Position numbers and translations under genes: made by a program. From Kitasatospora sp. NBC_01246 (GTDB lineage: Bacteria; Actinomycetota; Actinomycetes; Streptomycetales; Streptomycetaceae), in contig NZ_CP108484.1 of assembly GCF_036226505.1 (NCBI RefSeq), positions 4,030,001-4,094,000 of the forward strand: a stretch of 64,000 nucleotides of DNA, read 5' to 3'. The notes beneath the pieces were generated by a model that did no database searches, was not told the DNA's origin, and worked only from the letters and a program-made list of their open reading frames with translations. Shown here in pieces: positions 9,343-16,847 of this stretch (position 1 is the first letter of the stretch; every line of letters starts with the position of its first letter).

Positions 9343-9443
9343 GGTGCGCGGAGCGGGGTGCGCGGAGCGGGGTGCGCGGAGCGGGGTGCGCGGAGCGGGG
9401 TGCGCGGAGCGGGGTGCGCGGAGCGGGGTGCGCGGAGCGGGTG
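9343..9443. repeat. 14-base minisatellite, about 7 copies
   Basis: The unit GAGCGGGGTGCGCG repeats exactly from 9351 to 9434 (six copies), with a partial copy before and after. Copies are directly adjacent with no spacers, so this is not a CRISPR array. It ends about 48 bases before the methyltransferase start, and the strand asymmetry (G-rich plus strand) could favour slipped strands or G-quadruplexes. Confidence 0.9.
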
Positions 9444-9490
9444 CGGTAAATCGTTCGCGGTCGTTCGCCCCGGGCGGAGATACTCGCGCC

Positions 9491-10198
9491 ATGGTGCGCT
9501 TCTCCGACTTCGACACCCGCAACTACCCGACCGTGGACGTCCGTACGGGCTACGCCCAGTGGGTGGAGACGTACGAGAGAACGGTCGAGGACGCCATGGA
9601 CCTCGCGGTGCTGGAGCGGCTCGCGACCCCCGACTGGGCGGAGGTGACCCGCGCGGCCGACCTCGGCTGCGGCACCGGGCGCACCGGCGCCTGGCTGCGC
9701 GGGAAGGCCGCCGACGGCCTGGTCCTGGACGGCGTGGACCTCACCCCCGAGATGCTGGCGGTCGCCAAGGGCAAGGCCGTCCACGACACCCTGACCGAGG
9801 CCGACGTCGCCGCCACCGGACTGCCCGGCGGCGGCTACGACCTGGTGATCTCCTCGCTGATCGACGAGCACCTGGCCGACCTCGGCCCGCTCTACCGGGA
9901 GGCCTTCCGGCTGGCCCGCCCGGGCGGGCGCTGCGTCCTGGTCGGCCTGCACCCGTACTTCATCATGGCGGCCGGCATGCCGACCCACTTCACGAGCGCC
10001 GCCGGTGCCGACGTCGCCATCACCACCCACGTCCACCTGGTCTCCGACCACCTGAGCGCCGGCCTGGCGGCCGGCTGGCGGCTGGCCGAGATGGCCGAGG
10101 CGGTGGTCGACGACGCGTGGATCGCCCTGAAGCCCAAGTGGGAGAAGTACCGCAGCCACCCGGTCTCGGCCGCGTACGTCTGGGAGAAGTCCGGCTGA
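9491..10198 (+). CDS. Class I SAM-dependent methyltransferase
   Basis: A 235-residue Rossmann methyltransferase. SAM motif I is ADLGCGTGRTGAWL (about 56-69), the acidic residue after strand 2 lies in LDGVDLTPEM, and motif IV-like YDLVISSLIDEHL follows. It resembles the Methyltransf_11/25 group acting on small molecules; substrate unknown. The ATG at 9491 follows the minisatellite array and a short AT-richer stretch (GGTAAATCGTTCGCGGTCGTTCG) that may carry the promoter. The gene ends 80 bases before the HTH/Clp-N gene. Confidence 0.85.
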   Translation: MVRFSDFDTRNYPTVDVRTGYAQWVETYERTVEDAMDLAVLERLATPDWAEVTRAADLGCGTGRTGAWLRGKAADGLVLDGVDLTPEMLAVAKGKAVHDTLTEADVAATGLPGGGYDLVISSLIDEHLADLGPLYREAFRLARPGGRCVLVGLHPYFIMAAGMPTHFTSAAGADVAITTHVHLVSDHLSAGLAAGWRLAEMAEAVVDDAWIALKPKWEKYRSHPVSAAYVWEKSG

Positions 10199-10229
10199 GC
10201 GGGGCCGGTCGGGGCCAACTCACTCAATC

Positions 10230-10275
10230 GTCAACCGATGGTTGACGACCGTCGGGTCGACAACCTACGGTTGAC
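10230..10275 (+). promoter_or_regulatory. Two copies of a GTCAACC-N3-GGTTGAC operator
   Basis: GTCAACCGATGGTTGAC (10230-10246) is a perfect inverted repeat with 7-base arms and a 3-base spacer. A second copy with the core CAACC-TAC-GGTTG (10261-10273, extending to GAC) follows 31 bases later, only 3 bases before the ATG of the HTH/Clp-N gene. Spacing of about three helical turns places both on the same face. The second copy would cover the ribosome binding site region. The likely ligand is the HTH of the adjacent protein (autorepression), which is inference. Confidence 0.75.
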
Positions 10276-10277
10276 GC

Positions 10278-11027
10278 ATGGAGAATCCCGTTGTTCCCAA
10301 GACCACACCGATGCGCCTCGACGACCTGATCGACGCGATCAAGAAGGTCCACTCCGACGCGCTGGACCAGCTCTCCGACGCGGTCATCGCCGCCGACGCC
10401 CTCGGCGAGCTGGCCGACCACCTCATCGGCCACTTCGTCGACCAGGCCCGCCGCTCCGGCGCGTCCTGGACCGACATCGGCCGCAGCATGGGCGTCAGCA
10501 AGCAGGCCGCCCAGAAGCGGTTCGTCCCCAAGGACCCGGGCGCGCCCTCGGACCTCGACCCGAGCCAGGGCTTCAGCCGCTTCACCCCCCGGGCCCGGCA
10601 CGTCGTGATGGCCTCCCAGGAGGAGGCCCGGACGGCGGGCAACGCCGAGATCGGCACCGTGCACCTGCTGCTCGGCCTGCTGGTCGAGCCGGAGGGCCTG
10701 GCGGTCAAGGCGCTGGCCGCCCAGGGCGTCACCCCGGCAGCCGTCCGGGAGGCCTCCACCGCCGCCCTGCCGGCCGCCGTCGAGGAGGTGCCCGGGCTCA
10801 TCCCCTACGACACCGAGGGCAAGAAGGTGCTGGAGCTGACGTTCCGGGAGGCGCTCAAGCTGGGCCACAACTACGTCGGCACGGAACACATCCTGCTGGC
10901 GCTGCTGGAGCAGGCCGACGGCACCGGACCGCTGGCCGACCTCGGTGTGGACAAGGCCGAGGTCGAGAACTTCACCTCGGAGGCCGTCACGGCCCTCATC
11001 GCGGCGACCACCGGCTCGCCGGAGTGA
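10278..11027 (+). CDS. HTH and Clp N-terminal repeat protein, probable autoregulator
   Basis: A 249-residue protein with two parts. Residues about 10-90 hold a helical region and a helix-turn-helix-like segment, SWTDIGRSMGVSKQAAQKRF. Residues about 95-245 hold two Clp_N repeats as in ClpA/ClpC: FTPRARHVVMASQEEARTAG with HLLLGLL, then FREALKLGHNYVGTEHILLALL. There is no AAA+ ATPase domain, so it is not an unfoldase. It may recruit Clp substrates or sense adaptor ligands, while the HTH binds DNA. Two strong inverted repeats directly upstream fit self-regulation. Such short HTH/Clp-N proteins are widespread in actinomycetes and little studied. Start ATG at 10278. Confidence 0.85.
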   Translation: MENPVVPKTTPMRLDDLIDAIKKVHSDALDQLSDAVIAADALGELADHLIGHFVDQARRSGASWTDIGRSMGVSKQAAQKRFVPKDPGAPSDLDPSQGFSRFTPRARHVVMASQEEARTAGNAEIGTVHLLLGLLVEPEGLAVKALAAQGVTPAAVREASTAALPAAVEEVPGLIPYDTEGKKVLELTFREALKLGHNYVGTEHILLALLEQADGTGPLADLGVDKAEVENFTSEAVTALIAATTGSPE

Positions 11028-11034
11028 CCCGCCC

Positions 11035-11066
11035 GTCGGGGGCTCCGGCCCGCCGGGGCCCCCGAC
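11035..11066. terminator. Bidirectional hairpin between convergent genes
   Basis: GTCGGGGGC (11035-11043) pairs exactly with GCCCCCGAC (11058-11066), with an inner CCGG/CCGG pairing. It fills the 42-base space between the convergent Clp-N and Nudix genes. There is no T run, as usual for actinomycete terminators. Confidence 0.65.
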
Positions 11067-11069
11067 CGC

Positions 11070-11561
11070 TCAGAAGCCGGAGATGGGCGTGGAGATGATC
11101 CGCACCCGCCCGTCGGCAGCCGCCTCCATCGCCGCCCGAAGGCGCAACGAACGGGCCGGACCGAGGAGTTCGAGCGCCTCCTGATCGGTCGCCCAGCGGT
11201 GGTCGTCCAGTTCACCGGCCGGGACGGTCACGGGGGTGCCGTCCGGGACGGTGCCGAAGTCGAACAGGAAGTGCTCGGCCGGGTGGTCGAGTTCGTCGGA
11301 GGGGTGGGTCCAGGAGATGACGAGCAGCTCGCCGGCCGGGCGGACCAGCCCGGTCTCCTCGGTCAGCTCCCGCTCGGCGCACGCGACCGGACCCTCGCCG
11401 CGGTCGATCGTGCCGCCCGGGAACTGCCAGTGCTCCCGGTACCCGGCCTTCACGATCAGGATCCGGCCGGACTCGTCCCGCAGCACGCCGCCGGCTGCCG
11501 CGTAGATCCGCGGCAGCGACGCCAGCCACTCTTCGCGGGACTTCAAGGGCTCAGCCGACAC
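11070..11561 (-). CDS. Nudix hydrolase
   Basis: A 163-residue Nudix protein. The 23-residue Nudix box (G-x5-E-x7-REUxEExGU) is complete: GTIDRGEG followed by CAERELTEETGL, so the Mg2+-binding Glu residues are in place. It would hydrolyse nucleoside diphosphates linked to another moiety; the substrate cannot be told. The upstream PRIYAAAGGVLRDESGRILIV matches the family's first strands. ATG at 11561 has no strong ribosome binding site. It converges with the HTH/Clp-N gene and lies downstream of the AHSA1 gene on the same strand. Confidence 0.9.
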   Translation of the reverse strand: MSAEPLKSREEWLASLPRIYAAAGGVLRDESGRILIVKAGYREHWQFPGGTIDRGEGPVACAERELTEETGLVRPAGELLVISWTHPSDELDHPAEHFLFDFGTVPDGTPVTVPAGELDDHRWATDQEALELLGPARSLRLRAAMEAAADGRVRIISTPISGF

Positions 11562-11633
11562 AGCGGGCCTCCTACGGCGCGGGGATCACTGCGCCCCACT
11601 CTGCCACTACTGCCGCTCCCCGCGCCCGGCCGG

Positions 11634-12071
11634 TCAGGCCTGGCCCAGGAGGTACTCGACCAGGCGGTCGAAGCTGGAGTTGAGGCCCGCCCGCGCCTCC
11701 GGACCGCAGTAGAAGTCCGGTGCGTCGGTCTGGTGCAGGACGGCCTCGGTCCGGCCGTCGCCGAGGTCCGTGAGGGTGAGGCTGGAGCGCAGCCCGACGC
11801 CCTCCTCCTGGAAGGCCAGCAGCTCTCCGGGCCGGATGTCGGTGATCTCGCCCCGCAGCGGATAGCGCTCCCCGGTCGCGTCGATGACCATGGTGCTGTC
11901 GTAGCGCCCGCCGACCTTCGGCTCGATGGTCACGGTGTCCAGCGGGACGTGGGTGCCGACCGGGCCCCAGAAGCGGACGAACCGCTCCGGCTCGGTGTAC
12001 GCCCGGAAGACCACCGCCGGGGTGGCGGGCAGCTCGCGGGTGATGGTCAGCTCGCCGAGGTTCTCGCTCAT
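11634..12071 (-). CDS. SRPBCC/AHSA1-domain protein
   Basis: A 145-residue START-like (SRPBCC) protein. The pattern ITRELPATPAVVFRAYTEPERFVRFWGP is the hallmark N-terminus of the Activator of Hsp90 ATPase homologue 1-like family. The usual central GGRYDSTMV and C-terminal ARAGLNSSFDRLVEYL follow. Such proteins have a deep hydrophobic cavity; bacterial members are often linked to ArsR regulators, but none is present here. ATG at 12071 is preceded by GGAGGA at good spacing. Directly upstream lies a (CGTGGT)4 repeat. Confidence 0.88.
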   Translation of the reverse strand: MSENLGELTITRELPATPAVVFRAYTEPERFVRFWGPVGTHVPLDTVTIEPKVGGRYDSTMVIDATGERYPLRGEITDIRPGELLAFQEEGVGLRSSLTLTDLGDGRTEAVLHQTDAPDFYCGPEARAGLNSSFDRLVEYLLGQA

Positions 12072-12082
12072 GGTGTGTCCTC

Positions 12083-12106
12083 CGTGGTCGTGGTCGTGGT
12101 CGTGGT
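12083..12106. repeat. Hexanucleotide repeat (CGTGGT)4
   Basis: Four exact copies of CGTGGT followed by two GCGGT-type pentamers lie 12-50 bases upstream of the AHSA1 start. On the transcribed strand it reads ACCACG repeats just ahead of the GGAGGA ribosome binding site. Changes in copy number would change promoter or leader spacing. Confidence 0.8.
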
Positions 12107-12286
12107 GCGGTGCGGTGCGCCGCTTCCGCGGTGCGTCGCTTTCACAGGGGTAGACCGGGGCCGGCAGCGGAACTCATCGCTCCACCGGAGACTTTTCCGA
12201 ACTTCTCCGAGAGACTCCGCCGCCGCCTGCTCCAGGAACCTCGCCGCAGGCCGATGAGCCGGGACCGCCCGCACGGTCTGCCCTGC

Positions 12287-12616
12287 ATGGACACTCACCC
12301 GAACAGCCCTCACCACACCCACCGCGAACCCCTCACCCGCCCAACGCTGACCTGCGACGTCGGCGCCCTCACCACCCCCGACCTGGCGGTGGTCGACGCC
12401 CTCGCCCGGCTCCGGCTCGCCGCCGGGCGCCACGGTGTGCGGGTGGTACTGCTGAACGCGAGCGGCCCCCTGCGGGAGCTACTCGCGTTCAGCGGCCTGG
12501 CCGGCGCCCTGCCGGTCGCCGGGGCGCTACCCGTCCAGCCGGGGCGGGAGACCGAAGAGCGGGAAGAGCGTGTCGGTGTCCAGGAAGTTGGTGAGACCGG
12601 TGATCCGGCCCGCTGA
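12287..12616 (+). CDS. STAS-domain protein (anti-anti-sigma-like)
   Basis: A protein of 109 residues (121 if the ATG at 12254 is used). Its core LTCDVGALTTPDLAVVDALARLRLAAGRHGVRVVLLNASGPLRELLAFSGL follows the STAS pattern: strand, helix of a conserved DALARL type, then strand and helix with the loop ASGPLRELL. The canonical phospho-acceptor Asp-Ser loop is replaced by Asn-Ala-Ser, so regulation by phosphorylation is uncertain. Related short STAS proteins occur widely in Streptomyces. The last 90 bases overlap antisense with the end of the SnoaL-type sigma gene. The start is uncertain because neither ATG has a clear ribosome binding site. Confidence 0.6.
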   Translation: MDTHPNSPHHTHREPLTRPTLTCDVGALTTPDLAVVDALARLRLAAGRHGVRVVLLNASGPLRELLAFSGLAGALPVAGALPVQPGRETEEREERVGVQEVGETGDPAR

Positions 12617-13510
12617 CACCTCCAGCACGATCAGCGCCCACGGCTCGTGCCCGCCCGCCGGGCTCGGCCGGTACTGGCCGAACGCCGGACTGCCGTTGGC
12701 CTCCACCGGAACGAGCCGCGAACCCCGGCACCCGTGGCCGGGGCCCAGCATCCACTCGCGGATGTCGGCGTGCCCGGTCAGCCACAGCTCGTACGGCGGC
12801 ATGTTGAGCGTGACGTCCTCGTGCAGCAGCGCGGCCAGCCCGTCCATGTCGTACGCCTCGAAGGCGCTGACGTAGCGGGCCAGCAGCGCGCGGTGGTCGT
12901 CGTCCAGCGCGGGCGCCGGACGGGCGGCCGAGGCGTCCGCCGCGAGCACCGCCCGGGCCCGCTGGAGCGCGCTGTTGACCGAGGCGACGGTGACCCCGAG
13001 CAGCTCGGCGACCTCGGCCGCCTTCCAGCCCAGCACCTCCCGCAGGATCAGCACCGCCCGCTGCCGGGGCGCGAGCCGCTGCAGCACCGACACGAACGCC
13101 AGCCGCACGGAGTCGCGCTGGGCGGCCACCTCGGCCGGGTCCCCCGTCTCGGGCAGGATCCGGCCGTCCGGCGCCGGCCCGATCCACGTCACCTCGGGCA
13201 GTTGCGCCTCGGTGGCGGTGGCCACGGTGGACGGCCCGGTGAGGTCCATCGGACGGGCCCGGCCGTTGCGGCCGTTCAGCGCGTCCAGGCAGACGTTGGT
13301 GGCGATACGGTACAGCCAGGAGCGCAGCGCGGACCGGCCCTCGAAGCCCCGGTGGCCGCGCCAGGCGCGGACCATCGTCTCCTGCACCGCGTCCTCGGCC
13401 TCGAAGACCGAGCCGAGCATGCGGTAGCAGTAGCCGGTCAGCTCCGTCCGGTACCGCTCCAGCTGGAGCTCGACCGGCTCGACCGGCTCGCCCGTCATCA
13501 GGTCGGCCAT
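12527..13510 (-). CDS. ECF sigma factor with C-terminal SnoaL-like domain
   Basis: A 327-residue sigma factor of the SnoaL-fused type (SigX5/ECF56-like, TIGR02960). Region 2 runs from LERYRTELTGYCYRMLGS to LRSWLYRIATNVCLDAL. Region 4 is LQRLAPRQRAVLILREVLGW with helix-turn-helix ALLGVTVASVNSALQRAR-type sequence. The C-terminal 130 residues (LARYVSAFEAYDMDGLAALLHEDV to the end) are an NTF2/SnoaL fold that replaces a separate anti-sigma factor. I chose the ATG at 13510 because the family begins shortly before LERYRTEL; an ATG at 13573 would add 21 residues. It sits next to the serine hydrolase gene (84 bases) on the same strand and could be downstream of it. Confidence 0.88.
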   Translation of the reverse strand: MADLMTGEPVEPVELQLERYRTELTGYCYRMLGSVFEAEDAVQETMVRAWRGHRGFEGRSALRSWLYRIATNVCLDALNGRNGRARPMDLTGPSTVATATEAQLPEVTWIGPAPDGRILPETGDPAEVAAQRDSVRLAFVSVLQRLAPRQRAVLILREVLGWKAAEVAELLGVTVASVNSALQRARAVLAADASAARPAPALDDDHRALLARYVSAFEAYDMDGLAALLHEDVTLNMPPYELWLTGHADIREWMLGPGHGCRGSRLVPVEANGSPAFGQYRPSPAGGHEPWALIVLEVSAGRITGLTNFLDTDTLFPLFGLPPRLDG

Positions 13511-13594
13511 CGCGCGCCCCCGTGTCCTCGCCTCGCCAGTGATCACGGTGAACGTACCGCAGGGCACTGACAACCCGGGCCGCCCCCCTTCCGG

Positions 13595-14833
13595 TCACCC
13601 CGCCTTCGGGTACTCCTGGGCCGAGTCGAAGGAGGTGGTCACGATCTGCCAGACCTTCGGGAACTCCGCACCGGACAGACCGGTCGGGTTGATCGAGTAG
13701 ACCACCTTGCGGCCGAGGTCCTTGGTGGCGAACACCCCGCTGGTGTACCCGGGCCGGGAGCCGGTCTTGCCCCAGACCTGGACGCCGTTGGGCAGGGTGG
13801 CGCTCATCAGGCCCTTGCTGAAGCAGGCGTGACCGGCGGTCGGACCGATCTCGCAGTTCTTGTTCCGGTGGTTGGGCACGTCCGGCACGTCGAACAGCTC
13901 GGCCTGCTGGGCGGGCGGCAGCAGCCGGCCGCGCAGCAGCGCCGTCATGAAGCGGTCCAGGTCGGCGGCCGAGGAGACCATGCCGCCCTCCGCCCACGGC
14001 CAGGGGCTCTGCCCGGTCACGTCCACCCGCTGCCGGACGCCGTCCGGGCCGGTGACGTCCACCCACGCGGGAGCGTGCGGGGCGGGCAGCGCGAGGTCGT
14101 CGCGGTCCGGGACGACGGTGTCGCGCAGGCCCAGCGGCCGGGCGATCCTGGTCTGCACCTCGCGGGCGAAGGTCCGGCCGGTGACCTTCTCGACCAGCAT
14201 CCCGGCGATGAAGGTGTTGATGCCGTTGTACTGCTGCGCGGTGCCCGGCGCGAAGCCCATCGGCTGCGCGACGGCGTCCGCGACCACCTGGGCGGGCGTC
14301 CAGGAGTCGGCCTTGTGCGCGGCGAACCAGCTCTCCGTGCCGTCCCCCGAGGTCAGACCGCCGCCGCCCGGCAGCCCGCTGGTGTGGTCGAGCAACTGGC
14401 CCACGGTGACCGGCGGGTAGGAGGCCGGCAGCAGCCCCGGCAGGTAGTGCTGGACGGTGCCGTCCAGGTCGATCCGCCGCTCGGCGGCGAGCTGGAGCAC
14501 CACGGTGGCGGTGAAGACCTTGGAGATGCTGCCGATCCGGAAGCGGGCGTCCGCCGACACCCCGGCCCCCGCCGTGCCGGACCACTGACCGCCCCGGCCG
14601 CCGACCCGGACCAGCGCGCCGGTGACGCCCCCGGTCGGCAGGTCGGCGAGCGTCCGCGCCAGTGCCGCGCCGTCCGGCGGCCCGGCCAGACGGACGGCGG
14701 CGGCCGAACTCGCGCTGTCCGTCGGACGGTCGGCCGCCAGGGCGGGCGTCGCGATGCCCGCGACGGCGGCCACCAGCAGCGCGCCGGAGACGGCGAGGGT
14801 GTTCCAACGGCGGTCGCGTACGGGGGTCTTCAT
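13595..14833 (-). CDS. Secreted serine hydrolase (class C beta-lactamase/D-Ala-D-Ala carboxypeptidase fold)
   Basis: A 412-residue exported protein. A signal peptide (about 1-34: Arg-rich start, LAVSGALLVAAVAGIATPALA) is followed by the penicillin-binding serine-hydrolase fold. The nucleophile motif SxxK is SISK at 102-105, the second motif is YNGIN, and the third is KTG in VWGKTGSRPG. It would act on cell-wall peptides or small esters outside the cell. The closest kind is the Streptomyces R61-like carboxypeptidase group. The ATG at 14833 has TTGGAG upstream and starts exactly at the signal peptide; the longer frame to 14998 does not look like protein. Confidence 0.9.
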   Translation of the reverse strand: MKTPVRDRRWNTLAVSGALLVAAVAGIATPALAADRPTDSASSAAAVRLAGPPDGAALARTLADLPTGGVTGALVRVGGRGGQWSGTAGAGVSADARFRIGSISKVFTATVVLQLAAERRIDLDGTVQHYLPGLLPASYPPVTVGQLLDHTSGLPGGGGLTSGDGTESWFAAHKADSWTPAQVVADAVAQPMGFAPGTAQQYNGINTFIAGMLVEKVTGRTFAREVQTRIARPLGLRDTVVPDRDDLALPAPHAPAWVDVTGPDGVRQRVDVTGQSPWPWAEGGMVSSAADLDRFMTALLRGRLLPPAQQAELFDVPDVPNHRNKNCEIGPTAGHACFSKGLMSATLPNGVQVWGKTGSRPGYTSGVFATKDLGRKVVYSINPTGLSGAEFPKVWQIVTTSFDSAQEYPKAG

Positions 14834-15002
14834 CGGTTTGCGCTCCAAGTGCGGCTCGTCCGGCGGGTGACGCTCTCCCAGCGGGTGGCGGTCCACCCGG
14901 GAACGAGTCTTCGGGAGCGCGGCACACCGGCCATCCGGGACGGGCCCCCAGCTGCCCCGGAGGCGACCCCGAGACGGTTCGGGGACGCTCCCGGGCACAC
15001 GT

Positions 15003-15038
15003 CAGGGGGCGGGCGCCGCATTCGGCGCCCGCCCCCTG
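15003..15038 (-). terminator. Strong 16-base-pair hairpin
   Basis: Bases 15003-15018 pair exactly with 15023-15038 around a CATT loop. The hairpin begins 17 bases beyond the stop codon of the small gene on the minus strand and is its likely terminator. Confidence 0.8.
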
Positions 15039-15054
15039 GCGAAAGGCGTCCCGC

Positions 15055-15321
15055 TCAGTGCGCGGAGTGCTTCTCCGCGCCGCGGTGGCGGTGGCCCTTG
15101 AGTTCGGCGTGCATCGCGGGGGCGGAGTGCATGGCCGTCGTCCCGACGTCCCGGCCGCCGTGCCGGAAGGCCCCGTCGGAGCCGGACCCGGCGGCGGACG
15201 GGGCACGGGTGCCGAGCCTCGGGGGGAGCGGCTTCGGGGTCATCGCCATGCCCCGGCGCTCCAGCAGCTCCTGGGTGCCCCGGCGGAGCTTGTCGGTGCC
15301 GCTCGGCGTTCGCTTGGTCAT
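15055..15321 (-). CDS. Small basic hypothetical protein
   Basis: An 88-residue protein beginning MTKRTPSGTDKLRRGTQELL, His- and Arg-rich toward the end (GHRHRGAEKHSAH). No transmembrane or catalytic feature is seen. The ATG at 15321 has an excellent ribosome binding site (AAGGGAGG, 7 bases away), and a strong hairpin follows the stop, so it is a well-bounded gene. I do not recognise the family. Its composition suggests a nucleic-acid or metal-binding peptide, which is a guess. Confidence 0.65.
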   Translation of the reverse strand: MTKRTPSGTDKLRRGTQELLERRGMAMTPKPLPPRLGTRAPSAAGSGSDGAFRHGGRDVGTTAMHSAPAMHAELKGHRHRGAEKHSAH

Positions 15322-15453
15322 CGTCGACCTCCCTTCGGCGGTCACCGGCCCACGAGGGGCGTCGACCGGGAGGGCCGCACGGGCGTTATGTCCGGGATTG
15401 GGCAGGATTACACATCCGGACGGCCGGCGACGTCCGTGCGAGCCGGTGCCGGC

Positions 15454-15540
15454 GGGGCGGTGCCGGTAGGGGCGGGGCGGGGGCGGTGGGGCGGGGGTGG
15501 TGGGGCGGTGCCGGTACGGGCGGGGCGGGGGCGGTGGGGC
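15454..15540. repeat. Two-copy G-rich direct repeat
   Basis: A roughly 39-base segment starting GGGGCGGTGCCGGTA at 15454 recurs at 15502 with one mismatch, after an 8-base partial copy of its end (GGGGGTGG). It lies directly after the stop codon of the UBP zinc-finger gene (read on the minus strand). The plus strand contains many GGGG runs. Confidence 0.75.
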
Positions 15541-15807
15541 TCAGCCCATGACCTCGTGGACGAAGCACCAGCGCCAGTCCTCCCCCGGCTCGTACGAGCG
15601 GATCACCGGGTGGGAGCTGTTGTGGAAGTGCGCGGTGGCGTGCTTCCCCGGTGAGAAGTCGCAGCAGCCGATGTGCCCGCAGTCCAGGCAGAGCCGCAGG
15701 TGCACCCAGTCCCGGTTGCCCGCGGCCAGGCAGTCGGCGCAGCCGTCGGGCGGCGGCAGGGGCGCGATGTCCTGGGGTGCCGTGGCGAGGTCTTCGCAGG
15801 AGCTCAT
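15541..15807 (-). CDS. UBP-type zinc finger protein
   Basis: An 88-residue protein made almost entirely of a ZnF-UBP domain. It shows the ordered Cys/His ligands CADCLAAG, LCLDCGHIGCCDFSPGKHATAHF and SHPVIRSYEPGEDWRWCFVHE. In eukaryotes this fold binds the free C-terminus of ubiquitin. Stand-alone bacterial versions are frequent in actinomycetes, where the partner may be the Pup system or another Gly-Gly tail; that link is speculation. I use the ATG at 15807 because the domain begins right after it. Upstream sequence to 15960 does not resemble protein. Confidence 0.85.
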   Translation of the reverse strand: MSSCEDLATAPQDIAPLPPPDGCADCLAAGNRDWVHLRLCLDCGHIGCCDFSPGKHATAHFHNSSHPVIRSYEPGEDWRWCFVHEVMG

Positions 15808-15935
15808 GCACGCAGAGTAGTGACGGCAGCCCCGGGCCGTCGCCCAAGACACGCCCGAGCCGGGCCGCACCGGGCCGTCTCCAGCCCGAGCCGTCTCCCG
15901 CCCGGCCGTCTGCTGCCCGGCCGTACGGCGGCCAC

Positions 15936-15965
15936 GCCGTGTGACGCGGGCCCGCGTCACACGGC
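15936..15965. terminator. 30-base perfect palindrome after the regulator gene
   Basis: Bases 15936-15950 are the exact reverse complement of 15951-15965, with no loop; the centre is GCGGGCCCGC. It begins 5 bases after the stop of the MmyB-type regulator (minus strand). It could be a terminator, but a loopless perfect palindrome containing GTGTGAC/GTCACAC could equally be a protein binding site. Confidence 0.6.
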
Positions 15966-15969
15966 AGGC

Positions 15970-16812
15970 TCACTCCGCGGGGACCCGCGCCCCCGGGGCC
16001 GTCCAGCTCGCCAGCATCGCGAGCTTCTGCGCGGTCGGCGAGCCGGGCGGGGCGGTGTAGGCGACCAGCAGCTGGTCGGGCGAGCCGTTGACGCTCAAGG
16101 TCTCGTAGCCGAAGTCGAGTTCGCCGACCAGCGGATGGTGGATCAGCTTGACGCCGTGGGTCTTCTGCTTCACCAGGTGGTCCGCCCAGAGCCGACGGAA
16201 ATCCTCGCTGCGCACGGAGAGTTCGCCCACCAGTGCGGCCAGCTTGGCGTCCTCGGGGTGCCGGCCGGCGTCCAGCCGCAGATAGGCGACCGTCTCGGCC
16301 GCCACCGCGTCCCACTGCGGGTAGAACTCCCGCGCCGCCGGATCGAGGAAGGCGTACCGGGCGGCGTTGCGCCGGTCCGGCGGGGTGGCCGAGTAGCCCT
16401 GCACCGCGTCACCGAGGGCGTTCCAGGCGAGCACGTCCATCCGGCGGCCGAGGACGAAGGCCGGCACCCCGGCCATCAGGTCCAGCAGCAGCCGGGTGCC
16501 TTCGCGGACCGCCCGCCCGCCGCCGGCCGTCGTGGCCGGGCGCGCCGGGCGGGCCAGAGCGCGCAGGTGCGCGGCCTCCACGTCGTCCAGCCGCAACACC
16601 CGGGCCACCGCGGCCAGTACCGCGTCGGAGGCGCTGCCGCCCCGGCCCTGCTCCAGCCGGACGTAGTAGTCGACGCTGACCCCGGCGAGCTGCGCGACCT
16701 CCTCGCGGCGCAGGCCCTGCACCCGGCGGCGGCCGTGCGAGGGCAGGCCCACCTCCTCGGGCTGGATCCGGGCCCGGCGCGAGCGGAGGAAGTCCCCGAC
16801 GGTGTTCTCCAT
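15970..16812 (-). CDS. XRE-type regulator with MmyB-like ligand-binding domain
   Basis: A 280-residue regulator. The N-terminal third is a Cro/C1-type helix-turn-helix (LRREEVAQLAGVSVDYYVRLEQGRG, about 34-58). The rest is the MmyB-like PAS-related domain with typical MDVLAWNALGDAV and YPQWDAVAAETVAYLRLDAG. In Streptomyces this family is often divergent from a short-chain dehydrogenase gene, exactly as here. The domain may bind a fatty acid or similar ligand and control the dehydrogenase. Divergent promoters share the 200-base region 16813-17012. Confidence 0.92.
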   Translation of the reverse strand: MENTVGDFLRSRRARIQPEEVGLPSHGRRRVQGLRREEVAQLAGVSVDYYVRLEQGRGGSASDAVLAAVARVLRLDDVEAAHLRALARPARPATTAGGGRAVREGTRLLLDLMAGVPAFVLGRRMDVLAWNALGDAVQGYSATPPDRRNAARYAFLDPAAREFYPQWDAVAAETVAYLRLDAGRHPEDAKLAALVGELSVRSEDFRRLWADHLVKQKTHGVKLIHHPLVGELDFGYETLSVNGSPDQLLVAYTAPPGSPTAQKLAMLASWTAPGARVPAE

Positions 16813-16847
16813 GCCCGCAGCGTAGCCGCGGCCGCGCGCCGCGAGGG

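Noticed and set aside
9289..9443. CRISPR array
   Set aside because: Units are 13 and 14 bases and directly adjacent; there are no spacers and no cas genes.
12068..12433. A 121-codon minus-strand gene opposite the STAS gene
   Set aside because: Ends in eight Thr codons from the hexanucleotide repeat and has no recognisable fold; the plus-strand STAS pattern is better supported.
13595..14998. A longer start (14998) for the serine hydrolase
   Set aside because: The extra 55 residues are Arg/Pro-rich; the signal peptide and ribosome binding site are at 14833.
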